A stretch of 23,228 nt of DNA from Oscillospiraceae bacterium (GTDB taxonomy: Bacteria > Bacillota > Clostridia > Oscillospirales > Acutalibacteraceae). Below, in pieces: positions 15,660 to 22,915 of this stretch. Each line of letters begins with the position of its first letter. Positions within the stretch are counted from its first letter, which is position 1. The notes beneath the pieces are model-generated. The model did not search any database, had not been told where the DNA came from, and worked only from the letters and a program-made list of their open reading frames with translations. The position numbers were made by a program, and so were the translations under genes. The stretch is from contig WRDE01000005.1 of assembly GCA_009783605.1 (NCBI GenBank), positions 1 to 23,228 on the forward strand, written 5' to 3'.

Positions 15660-17178
15660 ACTTCCTCCCGATCCTCTTGATGATGTATTTGAACAGCAGG
15701 TTGATCAACAGGATGAAGACGAACAGCACCAGCCCGATCGAGAAAAGCGCGTCCTTGTGGAGCGAACCGGCCTCCCGGTCAGCCGCGTAGCTCATTTCGG
15801 CCACAACGCCGGTGGTTAGGAACCGTACATAGCGGAACAACCCGGGGAAGGCGACCTCGTTGCCGGCCACCATGATGATGGCCATCGCCTCGCCGATGGC
15901 GCGGCCCAGCCCTAGCAGCACCCCCGTCAATACGCCGCTTTTGGCGGCGGGCAGCACGATCTTGAATACCGACGCCTCTTTCGTCAGCCCCAGCGCCAGC
16001 GACGCCTCCATATAGGTCTGCGGCACCGCGTTGAGGCTGGCGACCGTGATGCTGACGATGGTAGGCAGCACCATCACCGCCAGCACGATGATCGCCGCCA
16101 GCAGGCTGTACCCGTTGGCGAGGGGCGGATCGGTCACATTCTTAAAAAGATCGTAGATAAGCGGGACAACAATATAGTAGCCGATGACGCCGTAGACCAC
16201 CGACGGGATACCCGCCAACAGGTCCACCGCCACCGATACGAAGCCCTTGACCCGCTGCGGCAATATCTGCGAGATGCAGATGGCGGTCAGGATCCCGAAG
16301 GGTACGCCGATCAGCACCGCGCCGGCCATGCCGTAGACCGAGGTCAGGATCAAATACCAGATCCCGAAGGCGGGGTTGTCGCCGGTCGGCCTCCATTCGG
16401 TCCCGAAGATAAAATCGAACACCCCGATATCCCGGAAGATGGTCGGGATGCCGGTGTTGAGCAGGAAAAAGGTGATGAATCCGACCGCGGCGACCGAGAT
16501 CACGGCGCAGCAGCCGAGGATCGCCCTCGCCAGCTTTTCGGATTCGTTGTTAGATTCGCCCGGTCTGCGAAAAACCGCGTTGAACACCGCCACCACGGCG
16601 GCTAATGCCGCGGCGAGGTAGAAGAATAAAGAGGTATCTATCGTAAGCCCGCGCACGCTCTCATCCAGATAACAAAACGACTTGACCGCTTCGAAATCGG
16701 CGTTGATGAGCGCGGCGGCATTATGTACAAAGATATGCCCCATCGTCAGCAGCACCGGCGCCGCGAACAGCATCAGCAGCGCAATGATACTGCGGGGTTT
16801 GACATAGGCGATCATGCAGGACAGCACCAGCAGCCCGACGGCCGCGACGAAAAAGAGCGTCGCGTAGGCTTTGATCTGCCCGATGCCGTAGAGCGTGGTA
16901 TATTGCCTGACATATTCCCGGACATACGCCCTCATCTCGTCGTCGTCCGGGTCGACCCGGTCATAGATATCGTCGAAGTCGTCCAGCGACATCTCGACCA
17001 GCCCCCGCTCCTCCCGGAATTCGGTCAGCTCCTGCGAGCCGGTGACCGAGAGGCTGTGCCGGGTATCGCCCTCATCGTCCTGTACCGTAACCGTCGCAAT
17101 AGGGAAAAACAGCGCGGCGACGGCCAGCGCGCATAGGACAATCAGGATAGCGCGTTTGTGCCGGTTCAAAAAATCCAA
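15646..17178 (-). CDS. pstC: Phosphate ABC transporter permease PstC with an extra N-terminal membrane domain
   Basis: The start is TTG at 17178, preceded by AAAGGATG; the nearby ATG runs straight into TGA. At 510 residues the protein is about 200 longer than usual. Residues ~216-510 are a normal PstC with LLAGIPSVVYGVIGYY, the EAA loop ASLNAVPQTYMEASLALGL and GRAIGEAMAIIMVAGN. Residues 1-215 are additional: hydrophobic helices at ~10-30, 103-125, 129-152 and 183-203. Charge distribution places residues 31-102 outside the cell. That loop is strongly acidic (SLDDFDDIYDRVDPDDDEM at 64-82). The extension may sense ions, phosphate or a partner protein. I do not recognise it as a named domain. The core assignment is certain; the role of the extension is open. 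Confidence 0.94.
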   Translation of the reverse strand: MDFLNRHKRAILIVLCALAVAALFFPIATVTVQDDEGDTRHSLSVTGSQELTEFREERGLVEMSLDDFDDIYDRVDPDDDEMRAYVREYVRQYTTLYGIGQIKAYATLFFVAAVGLLVLSCMIAYVKPRSIIALLMLFAAPVLLTMGHIFVHNAAALINADFEAVKSFCYLDESVRGLTIDTSLFFYLAAALAAVVAVFNAVFRRPGESNNESEKLARAILGCCAVISVAAVGFITFFLLNTGIPTIFRDIGVFDFIFGTEWRPTGDNPAFGIWYLILTSVYGMAGAVLIGVPFGILTAICISQILPQRVKGFVSVAVDLLAGIPSVVYGVIGYYIVVPLIYDLFKNVTDPPLANGYSLLAAIIVLAVMVLPTIVSITVASLNAVPQTYMEASLALGLTKEASVFKIVLPAAKSGVLTGVLLGLGRAIGEAMAIIMVAGNEVAFPGLFRYVRFLTTGVVAEMSYAADREAGSLHKDALFSIGLVLFVFILLINLLFKYIIKRIGRKYESV

Positions 17179-17203
17179 AAAGTCACATCCTTTGGGTATG
17201 TTG

Positions 17204-17237
17204 CAGCGGGGGGAAGTAGGAGCGCTTCCCCCCGCTG
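17204..17237 (-). other. Intercistronic hairpin between pstS and pstC
   Basis: CAGCGGGGGGAAG (17204-17216) and CTTCCCCCCGCTG (17225-17237) form a perfect 13-bp, very GC-rich stem with an 8-base loop, 28 bases after the pstS stop. No U-run follows on the minus strand, so it is not a standard intrinsic terminator. Stems here in binding-protein operons often protect the 3' end of the upstream message, which would give more PstS than permease. Confidence 0.65.
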
Positions 17238-17264
17238 TAACGTGTCAATGCCAACGAGCTATAG

Positions 17265-18467
17265 TCAATTATATTTTGCTTTTTCAGTCGTGATCTGGGG
17301 GGTGCTCATCATCTCGAAATGGGCGTTGGCGACGATCTCCTGTCCCTTGTCGCTGTAGATGAAGTTTAAGAACTCTTTTTCCGCCACGTTCAGGGTTTTG
17401 GTTTTCAACCGCAGCAGGACGAAGGGGCGGGAGAAGGGGTAGGAGCCGTTCAAAACCGTGTTCGAATTCGCTTCGATGGCGCCGGTGCCGGTCTTGCTGA
17501 CCGAGAGGGCCTTCAAATTGTTAGGTACCGAGCCCAGCGACATATACCCGATGCCGTTGGCGGTATTGATTACCATGGTGCCCATCTGATCGGTGGTGGA
17601 GGAGATCGGGATACCGGCCTTGAACGCCATGCTGCTGCCTACGGTGTAAGTCCCCTTGAGCATATCGATGAAGCAGGTGCGCGTGCCCGAGCCGTCCTCG
17701 CGGTTGACCGGGTTAAGGCTGTCCAGCGCCGCCTTGCGGGCCGGGTCGACGGTGTAACCGGATTTTTCCTTACCCTCATAGACATACGCCAATTCCTGCA
17801 TCGAGATGGTACCGCCCAGCTTGGTGAAGGTGTCGGGCTTGACCACGATCGCCACGCCGTCCCACGCCATGATGAAACCGTTCAGGGTGCCGTTGTCGTC
17901 GCCGGAACCGTTGAAGACCGAGCTTCTCATCCCGAAGCTGACCTTGCCGTTGCGGGCGTCGGCCAGACCCGCGCCGGAGCCGGTCACGTTGTTAATCTGG
18001 ATCGACACCTTGGGATACATCTTCAAAAACGCCTCGCGCAGCGCCGCAATGGCGGGATAAACCGAAGTGGATCCGGAGAAGGAGACGGTGCCGGACAGGG
18101 TCGGGAGGACTTTGTATTCGTTGCCCTGCTTCGGTGCGACCGTGGGTGCAGTTGTCGGCGCGGCCGTGGGTGCCTTGGTGGTAGCTGCTGCCGGTGCCTT
18201 GGTGGTGACGGCGACGGTGGCATTTGCCTGCGTCACCGTTTCGGAAGCCGTCGGTTCTTCTGCCGGATCATCGGCAGTGGTTTCCGTGGGTTCCTCCGTC
18301 TGTACCGGATCATCGGTGGGCTGGGTCGGCGCTTCGGTCGCGGCGGTGGTCGCTTTGGCAGTCGTCGTGCCGAGCACGGGCTCGCTGGGTTCTTCCTTAC
18401 CGCCGCAGCCGGTGAAGCATATGGCGATCATGCAGATCAGGGACAGTATAGCGATCAACTTTTTCAT
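17265..18467 (-). CDS. pstS: Phosphate ABC transporter substrate-binding lipoprotein PstS
   Basis: I choose the ATG at 18467 (AAGGAGGA eight bases upstream) rather than the in-frame ATG at 18488, because the signal sequence MKKLIAILSLICMIAICFTGC starts there. C21 is the lipobox cysteine, so the 400-residue protein is membrane-tethered. Residues ~24-108 are a long Thr/Ala/Pro/Glu linker. The remaining ~290 residues are a PstS fold with the phosphate-binding motifs FSGSTSVYP, GSGAGLADARNG and REDGSGTRTCF. It captures phosphate outside the cell and delivers it to PstCA. The gene begins one base after the preceding stop and its ribosome binding site lies in that gene's last codons, so translation is coupled. 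A hairpin follows its stop. Confidence 0.95.
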   Translation of the reverse strand: MKKLIAILSLICMIAICFTGCGGKEEPSEPVLGTTTAKATTAATEAPTQPTDDPVQTEEPTETTADDPAEEPTASETVTQANATVAVTTKAPAAATTKAPTAAPTTAPTVAPKQGNEYKVLPTLSGTVSFSGSTSVYPAIAALREAFLKMYPKVSIQINNVTGSGAGLADARNGKVSFGMRSSVFNGSGDDNGTLNGFIMAWDGVAIVVKPDTFTKLGGTISMQELAYVYEGKEKSGYTVDPARKAALDSLNPVNREDGSGTRTCFIDMLKGTYTVGSSMAFKAGIPISSTTDQMGTMVINTANGIGYMSLGSVPNNLKALSVSKTGTGAIEANSNTVLNGSYPFSRPFVLLRLKTKTLNVAEKEFLNFIYSDKGQEIVANAHFEMMSTPQITTEKAKYN

Positions 18468-18468
18468 G

Positions 18469-20610
18469 TTATTTGTCCTCCTTCGCATATTTGGGGGTGG
18501 ATTTGAATATCATCACGCTCAGCGCGGCGCATACCAGCGCGAACGCGGCGGCGTAGATAACCATGTCCGCTTCGCCGGTTTTGGGGCTGCCCGGAGCAGC
18601 GGTTGTGCCGGCAGCATTCGTGGTGCTACCGCCGGGGTTGTTGACCGGGGGCGCGGCGCCCTTGACCGCGGTGATCATGATATCCGCGCCGCCGATCATG
18701 AGATCCAGCTCCAGCGCGTACACGCTGTCCGCCAGCCAGATATCGCCCTTATCGAATTCGGTGTTACCGCCGCGCTGCACCTTGAAGGCCAGATATTCCT
18801 CGGCTTCACCCGCCGCGTTCAATACCGCCAGTACCTGCAGCACATCCTTGCCGACCTCGATATTCGAGAAGTTGTAATTGCCTTGCGCGTCGGTGCGGGT
18901 GATCTGCTCGTTGAGTATAACGCTCCGGTTCGCCAGCGCCGAGCCGTCGGCTTTTTTGATCGTACCGCTGACCGATACGCCGTCGGCTACCTGTTTGCTG
19001 ACGAAGACCGGATTGGAATAGAACCAGAGGTCCGCCTTCGCCTTGGCTTCGGTGTTATCGCCGAGCAGCGAATCAACGGTGGGGTTGCCCTGCGTGTCGC
19101 AGTTGGCGCTGCCTTTCGCGTTGTTGGTACCGCGCAGCCGGTAATACATATCCTTGTCGCCGGCCGGCAGGGTGAAGGTGACGGTATAAGAACCATCGGC
19201 GTTGACCTTGAAATCGGATTTGTTGAAGGTTTTGATCACCTTTGTGGTATCGACCGTGTCCGTTTGATAAGCAGGGGTCAAATACTGGGTCGGATCGGTG
19301 AATACGCTGATGGTGGAGGTGGAGCCGTCGGCGTACCGGACCGGTTTTTCGCCGACTTCTCCGGCGATCAGGTCGATATGGTCGACGTTTTTATTCGGGC
19401 TGGTGAAGGTTATTGTGACCGTCGTATCTTTTCCCTTAACCGGAATGATGGTTTCGCCCATAGTCGCGCTGACGCCGTTGTTGGCGGCGGTATAATCCAG
19501 CGCGGTGATTAGATCGCCCGTTGAGACGAAGCTGTTGCCGCTTCTCATGCCGTCCAGCACACTTTGGGCGTCCTTGCCGTAGGCATAGGTATAATTCTTG
19601 ACAAAGCTGTCGCCGGCGGCCCCGAACGCCCAGAATCTACGGCCCTCGCTGAGCATGGTATCCCATGCGCCGCCTAGTTTGGCCAGCATATAGTCGGCGC
19701 CGCCCCATGTACGCGCCTGCGCCACACCGTCGAGGATGGCTTGCTTGTTCGTTTCGACCTTGGCGGGATCAGTTTCGGCCGGCAGCTTGGACAGATACGA
19801 ATCCACCGCCGCACTCAGGCCCGCGAACCCGTCAACGGAGATCGAAACCACTTTTTTCTGCTTGGTATCATAGAATTTCATCGCGTCGTACCCGCCGCGG
19901 TAGGCGTCAAACTGGTTGCCCGGTACAAATTCGGCGCCGAAGGTCACTTCGGGGCCGTCGTCGTTGAATTCCTTGAGGTCGGAGACCCGGAGCGCCTGCG
20001 ATCTGGATGGTTTGACCGGCAGCACATACGCCGAGCCGGCGAAGTCCCGCTGTAGCCCGAACACGCCGTCCAGCGCGCCCGCGAACCGGTTGTTGGTCAG
20101 CGCGGTGGTGAGGTTGGCTTTGATGGCGGCAGCGTTGGCCTTACGCTCGGCCAGTGTACCGGTGCCGTAGACCTCGACTGCGGTCGTGGTTTCGCCGACG
20201 GTTTCGTCCTCCTTCGCGAAGGAGGTTTTCCACTTGTTGTCGATCGGATCGAGGTATGCCTCGAATTTGCCGTCCATCTGGCGGCTCTCGGCGTATTTGA
20301 TCTTGGCGTCCTCGCCGTTGATCTTGACGGTTTTTTCGGAAGTGGTGCCGGCATAGTCCGCGTTGAAGGGTTTGGCCGCGCTGTCGTAGAAGTACGAGAA
20401 CCGGGCAATTGCCGCCGCATTGCCGGTGATCCCCACCAGCGCCGCATCCCGCAGCGGGATATTCCATGCGGTACCGTCCTTATGTACGCCGCCGTTCTCC
20501 CAGCTGCCGCCGCCGGCAGTGGTGGAGGCCGCCACGGCTGTCAGGCTGAACGATACCAGCGCCGCCGTGGTCAGTGCGAGACAAAGCATTTTAATTGCAC
20601 GCTTTTTCAT
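18469..20610 (-). CDS. Wall- or membrane-anchored PHP/CehA-like protein at the head of the pst operon
   Basis: The 713-residue protein has a signal peptide (MKKRAIKMLCLALTTAALVSFSLTAVAA) and AAAAAGGAGA before the ATG. Residues ~230-400 resemble the PHP/CehA-McbA metallohydrolase fold: RGGYD (~238), AWDTMLSEGRRFWAFGAAGDSF (~311-332) and DGMRSGNSFVSTGDLI (~345-360). The usual SDAH/DDSH motif reads GDSF, so the metal-binding His is missing, and I see no N-terminal HxH. It may be an inactive or divergent phosphoesterase. Residues ~542-590 are a carboxypeptidase-regulatory-like beta domain (SGTIKKADGSALANRSV). The C-terminus has GSPKTGE (~675), a hydrophobic helix and a charged tail, a variant sortase signal. 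Its place between the Pho box and pstS suggests a phosphate-starvation role such as releasing or binding organic phosphate. The PHP link is by motif only. Confidence 0.75.
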   Translation of the reverse strand: MKKRAIKMLCLALTTAALVSFSLTAVAASTTAGGGSWENGGVHKDGTAWNIPLRDAALVGITGNAAAIARFSYFYDSAAKPFNADYAGTTSEKTVKINGEDAKIKYAESRQMDGKFEAYLDPIDNKWKTSFAKEDETVGETTTAVEVYGTGTLAERKANAAAIKANLTTALTNNRFAGALDGVFGLQRDFAGSAYVLPVKPSRSQALRVSDLKEFNDDGPEVTFGAEFVPGNQFDAYRGGYDAMKFYDTKQKKVVSISVDGFAGLSAAVDSYLSKLPAETDPAKVETNKQAILDGVAQARTWGGADYMLAKLGGAWDTMLSEGRRFWAFGAAGDSFVKNYTYAYGKDAQSVLDGMRSGNSFVSTGDLITALDYTAANNGVSATMGETIIPVKGKDTTVTITFTSPNKNVDHIDLIAGEVGEKPVRYADGSTSTISVFTDPTQYLTPAYQTDTVDTTKVIKTFNKSDFKVNADGSYTVTFTLPAGDKDMYYRLRGTNNAKGSANCDTQGNPTVDSLLGDNTEAKAKADLWFYSNPVFVSKQVADGVSVSGTIKKADGSALANRSVILNEQITRTDAQGNYNFSNIEVGKDVLQVLAVLNAAGEAEEYLAFKVQRGGNTEFDKGDIWLADSVYALELDLMIGGADIMITAVKGAAPPVNNPGGSTTNAAGTTAAPGSPKTGEADMVIYAAAFALVCAALSVMIFKSTPKYAKEDK

Positions 20611-20665
20611 TGCGTTTTCTCCTTTTTCTATTTGTCTGAGGTTAGCTTCAGCATATACCCCCGCA

Positions 20666-20726
20666 TGTAAATTCGACTATCATGGCTGCGAAAACTTTTG
20701 GTAAACAACTGTATAATGAATGTAAA
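20666..20726 (-). promoter_or_regulatory. Pho box: tandem TTTACA-like repeats at 11-bp spacing
   Basis: On the minus strand TTTACA (20726-20721), TATACA (20715-20710) and TTACCA (20704-20699) lie exactly 11 bases apart. Two weaker units follow in register (TTTCGC, TGATAG), then another perfect TTTACA at 20671-20666. Bacillus-type PhoP binds TT(A/C/T)ACA-like hexamers at this spacing, so this is a good Pho box for the pst operon. The first unit begins two bases after the stop of the response regulator gene. Confidence 0.7.
20676..20704 (-). promoter_or_regulatory. Likely pst operon promoter within the Pho box
   Basis: TTACCA (20704-20699) as -35 and GATAGT (20681-20676) as -10 are separated by 17 bases on the minus strand. 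The -35 is the third unit of the Pho box and two more units lie upstream, the layout of activator-dependent Pho promoters in Bacillus. The hexamers are poor alone, in keeping with a need for an activator. Confidence 0.5.
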
Positions 20727-20727
20727 A

Positions 20728-21393
20728 TCATAGCCGGTACCCCACCGACCGGATGGTCTGGATCAGGCTGCCCGAGCTGCCGAGCTTGCGCCGCAGGGTG
20801 CGCATGTGCATATCCAGCGTCCGGGTGGATTCGAGATTCTTATCTTTCCATATCTCGCCGAACAGATATTGCTTGGTGATGATCCTGTCTTTATTTTTGA
20901 TAAGGATATACAGCATTTCATATTCCTTCAGCGTCAGTGATATCTCCTTGCCGCCGACGTAAACCATCCGGCGGTGGGTATCGATCCGGATATTTTCATG
21001 GACGACCGCGCCGTCGCGTTTATCCTTGAACGCCCGCCGCGCCACCGCGCTTATACGGGAGTTGAATTCCAACGACGAAAAGGGATAGACGATATAATCG
21101 TCGATCCCCAGCTGGAACGCCTTCGCCTTGCTCAGCTCGCTTCCGTCCGCCGACAGCACGATAACCGGAACCTCCCGGTATCTGGTCGATCCCTTTATCC
21201 GGTCGATGTTATTCAAGTCGATCACACCGTCGCGTTCAAGGCAGAAGATCAGCATAACCTCGCCGTCGTCCGCTATCTCCTTGCTCAGCGCATGAAAGCT
21301 CCGATAATTCCGATACCGGAATTCGGTGCTCAGCAAATGCAGCGCGATGGTATTGCTGTATTCCTCCCGTTCGGACAGGCTGATTATTTTCAT
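20728..21393 (-). CDS. Atypical OmpR/PhoB-family response regulator lacking the phosphoacceptor Asp
   Basis: I choose the ATG at 21393, whose product MKIISLSERE aligns with the usual receiver start; an in-frame ATG at 21408 adds five residues. The 221-residue protein has an N-terminal receiver fold (1-120) and a C-terminal OmpR-type winged helix (~135-221, with TLKEYEMLYILIKN, RTLDMHMRTLRRKLG and IQTIRSVGYRL). The receiver has lost most of its chemistry. The acidic pair is S7/E8, the phosphoacceptor position (LIFCLERDG) is C51, and the conserved Lys before Pro-Phe is Y103 (IVYPF). S81 is kept. It probably acts without phosphorylation, as known atypical regulators do. It lies directly upstream of the Pho-box promoter of the pst operon, so it is the obvious candidate regulator. 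No sensor kinase is adjacent. Confidence 0.9.
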   Translation of the reverse strand: MKIISLSEREEYSNTIALHLLSTEFRYRNYRSFHALSKEIADDGEVMLIFCLERDGVIDLNNIDRIKGSTRYREVPVIVLSADGSELSKAKAFQLGIDDYIVYPFSSLEFNSRISAVARRAFKDKRDGAVVHENIRIDTHRRMVYVGGKEISLTLKEYEMLYILIKNKDRIITKQYLFGEIWKDKNLESTRTLDMHMRTLRRKLGSSGSLIQTIRSVGYRL

Positions 21394-21485
21394 ATACTTC
21401 ACCACCATGGGGCTATCATATATCGCCGTATGTAAAGCCCGCTAGCTGTTTGCGGTAAATTGTTTGTATGGCGGGTGTAAAATAG

Positions 21486-21523
21486 AAAAAACGCCATGTC
21501 CGTTTTTGCGGCATGGCGCTTTT
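21486..21523. terminator. Bidirectional-type hairpin terminator between divergent genes
   Basis: CGCCATG-T-CCG (21492-21502) pairs with CGGCATGGCG (21509-21518) around a short T-rich loop, with one bulged T. On the minus strand the stem is followed by six U's; on the plus strand it is followed by C-UUUU. Its position is odd because both neighbouring genes start, rather than end, here. It could shield one gene from stray transcription, act as a leader attenuator for the esterase, or be left from a lost gene. Confidence 0.55.
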
Positions 21524-21576
21524 ATGATCCGGCGGTATTATAAGCGGCTTTCGTTTATGGCAAATCCATTTCGCCA

Positions 21577-21606
21577 TTCACAACAACCTCTAAACAAGCA
21601 TAAACT
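21577..21606 (+). promoter_or_regulatory. Possible promoter of the esterase gene
   Basis: TTCACA (21577-21582) and TAAACT (21601-21606) are separated by 18 bases, 30 bases before the ATG at 21637. The match is moderate. Using it would place transcription start downstream of the terminator hairpin. Confidence 0.35.
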
Positions 21607-21636
21607 GATAAAAAACTTGTTTGTGAGGTCGTCGTT

Positions 21637-22596
21637 ATGGAAAAACGGATCCCTTTGGAAAAAGCCGCTGTCGATGTTTGCAATGCGGCTGCGATACCGC
21701 CGCGCATATACCAATTGCCGCCGGAGCAGGGCCGCAAGAGGCTCGACCAAGCGCAGGATACCCCTGTTTACATGTATCCTGCGGACATATCATTCTATAA
21801 AATCCGGCCGACAAACAAGCTCCCGGGATTTCCGCTCTATTGTGTTCGCCCAACAAACATAACCGGCGACCCGCATATTATCCTATACTTACACGGCGCG
21901 GGGTGGGTGTTCGGCAATTTCCATACCCACGAAAAATTGGTGCGGGAGTTGGCGGCGCGGACGAATTCGGTCGTATTCTTCCCCGAATACAGCCTTTCCC
22001 CGGAGGTGAAATACCCCGTGGCGCTTGAACAGTGTTATTACGCTTTGTCCATGCTGCCGCATGTGGTAAAAAAGTTGGGATTGAACGGGCGCTTGGACAC
22101 TTTGACCGTGGCCGGGGACAGTGTGGGCGGCAATATGGCAACCGCGCTGACCATCCTATCCAAATACCGGAACGGCCCGCGTATCCATAAGCAACTATTA
22201 TTTTATCCGGTGACCAATGCCGCTTTCGATACGGAATCCTACCGGGAATTCGCCGCAGGATACTATCTCTACAAGGACGGTATGAAATGGTTTTGGGATC
22301 AATACACCACATCGGAGTCTGACCGCAACCGGATCACGGCATCCCCGCTTCGGGCGGCGGCCGAACAGTTAAAAGGGCTTCCCGACGCGATGATTATAAC
22401 GGATGAGGCAGATGTCCTCCGGGATGAAGGGGAGGCGTACGCCAAAAAGCTGTTGGAGGCAGGCGTGGACGTAACCGCCATTCGTGTTCTGGGGATCATC
22501 CACGACTTCGTCATGCTCAACGCGCTGGATCAGACAAACGGATGCCGGGTGGCTATGGATGCGGCTGTTGGTTGGATCAATCGGAAGAACCAATAG
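21637..22596 (+). CDS. HSL-family alpha/beta hydrolase (esterase/lipase)
   Basis: The 319-residue protein has the full hormone-sensitive-lipase signature. HGAGW (86-90) is the oxyanion-hole HGGGW motif, GDSVGGN (160-166) holds the nucleophile S162, ADVLRDEG (258-265) holds the acid D259, and IIHDF (287-291) holds H289. Enzymes of this family hydrolyse short-chain acyl esters such as acetylated sugars or small xenobiotic esters. There is no signal peptide, so it acts in the cytoplasm. Length is typical. GAGGT precedes the ATG by eight bases. It is a single gene on the plus strand, divergent from the response regulator; no operon partner follows. The class is certain and the natural substrate unknown. 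Confidence 0.93.
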   Translation: MEKRIPLEKAAVDVCNAAAIPPRIYQLPPEQGRKRLDQAQDTPVYMYPADISFYKIRPTNKLPGFPLYCVRPTNITGDPHIILYLHGAGWVFGNFHTHEKLVRELAARTNSVVFFPEYSLSPEVKYPVALEQCYYALSMLPHVVKKLGLNGRLDTLTVAGDSVGGNMATALTILSKYRNGPRIHKQLLFYPVTNAAFDTESYREFAAGYYLYKDGMKWFWDQYTTSESDRNRITASPLRAAAEQLKGLPDAMIITDEADVLRDEGEAYAKKLLEAGVDVTAIRVLGIIHDFVMLNALDQTNGCRVAMDAAVGWINRKNQ

Positions 22597-22722
22597 TAAT
22601 CAAGATTTTTCTGTGCTCCTCCGTTTTTATGCTGTACTTGAACAATCCCAGTATAACACAGCTAACCCTTGCAAACAAGGCATTTCTTCGCAAATCAATA
22701 CCAATTTATTTTCCGATTCCGC

Positions 22723-22751
22723 TTGATCTTCAATCGAATTTATGGTATGAT
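22723..22751 (+). promoter_or_regulatory. Promoter immediately before a short reading frame
   Basis: TTGATC (22723-22728) and TATGAT (22746-22751) are separated by 17 bases. The first ATG is at 22760, only 8 bases beyond the -10 box, so the transcript would start at or within a few bases of the ATG. Confidence 0.55.
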
Positions 22752-22759
22752 ATTGGTAC

Positions 22760-22915
22760 ATGAACAGCTATTTTTATCACTTGTTCATGGTTGAAGAATT
22801 AGGATTTGGGTTATATGAAAAGAAGATCGCACAAATAAAAGATGAGGATCAAGAATACGCTCTCGTTCCAGTTTCTCCAGCGTTGACGGCCTCTCCAGCT
22901 TGCCGGAATAAGTGA
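22760..22915 (+). pseudogene. Short plus-strand frame, likely truncated 5' end of a gene
   Basis: The frame is 51 codons (MNSYFYHLFMVEELGFGLYE...) with no ribosome binding site and a promoter directly ahead. The first ~32 codons (to ~22856) read like natural protein. From there on it lies antisense to the TnsA-like fragment, so the original gene was probably cut at about 22856. I do not recognise the family from the part that remains. Confidence 0.35.

Noticed and set aside
17204..17237. Intrinsic terminator after pstS
   Set aside because: The stem is strong but no U-run follows, and pstC has no clear promoter of its own; it is listed as an intercistronic stem instead.
18067..19512. Plus-strand open frame of 481 codons
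   Set aside because: It lies antisense across two real genes (pstS and the PHP-like gene) and their junction, with low-complexity Val/Gly/Ala content.
21409..21450. Second Pho box before the response regulator gene
   Set aside because: TTTACC and TTTACA occur there but 23 bases apart, out of the 11-base register, with no third unit.
21464..21862. Plus-strand 132-codon frame over the esterase start
   Set aside because: It crosses the terminator hairpin and overlaps the esterase in another frame; the esterase has the clear motifs.
22663..22680. Terminator of the esterase gene (CCTTG-CAAA-CAAGG)
   Set aside because: The stem is only 5 bp and no U-run follows.
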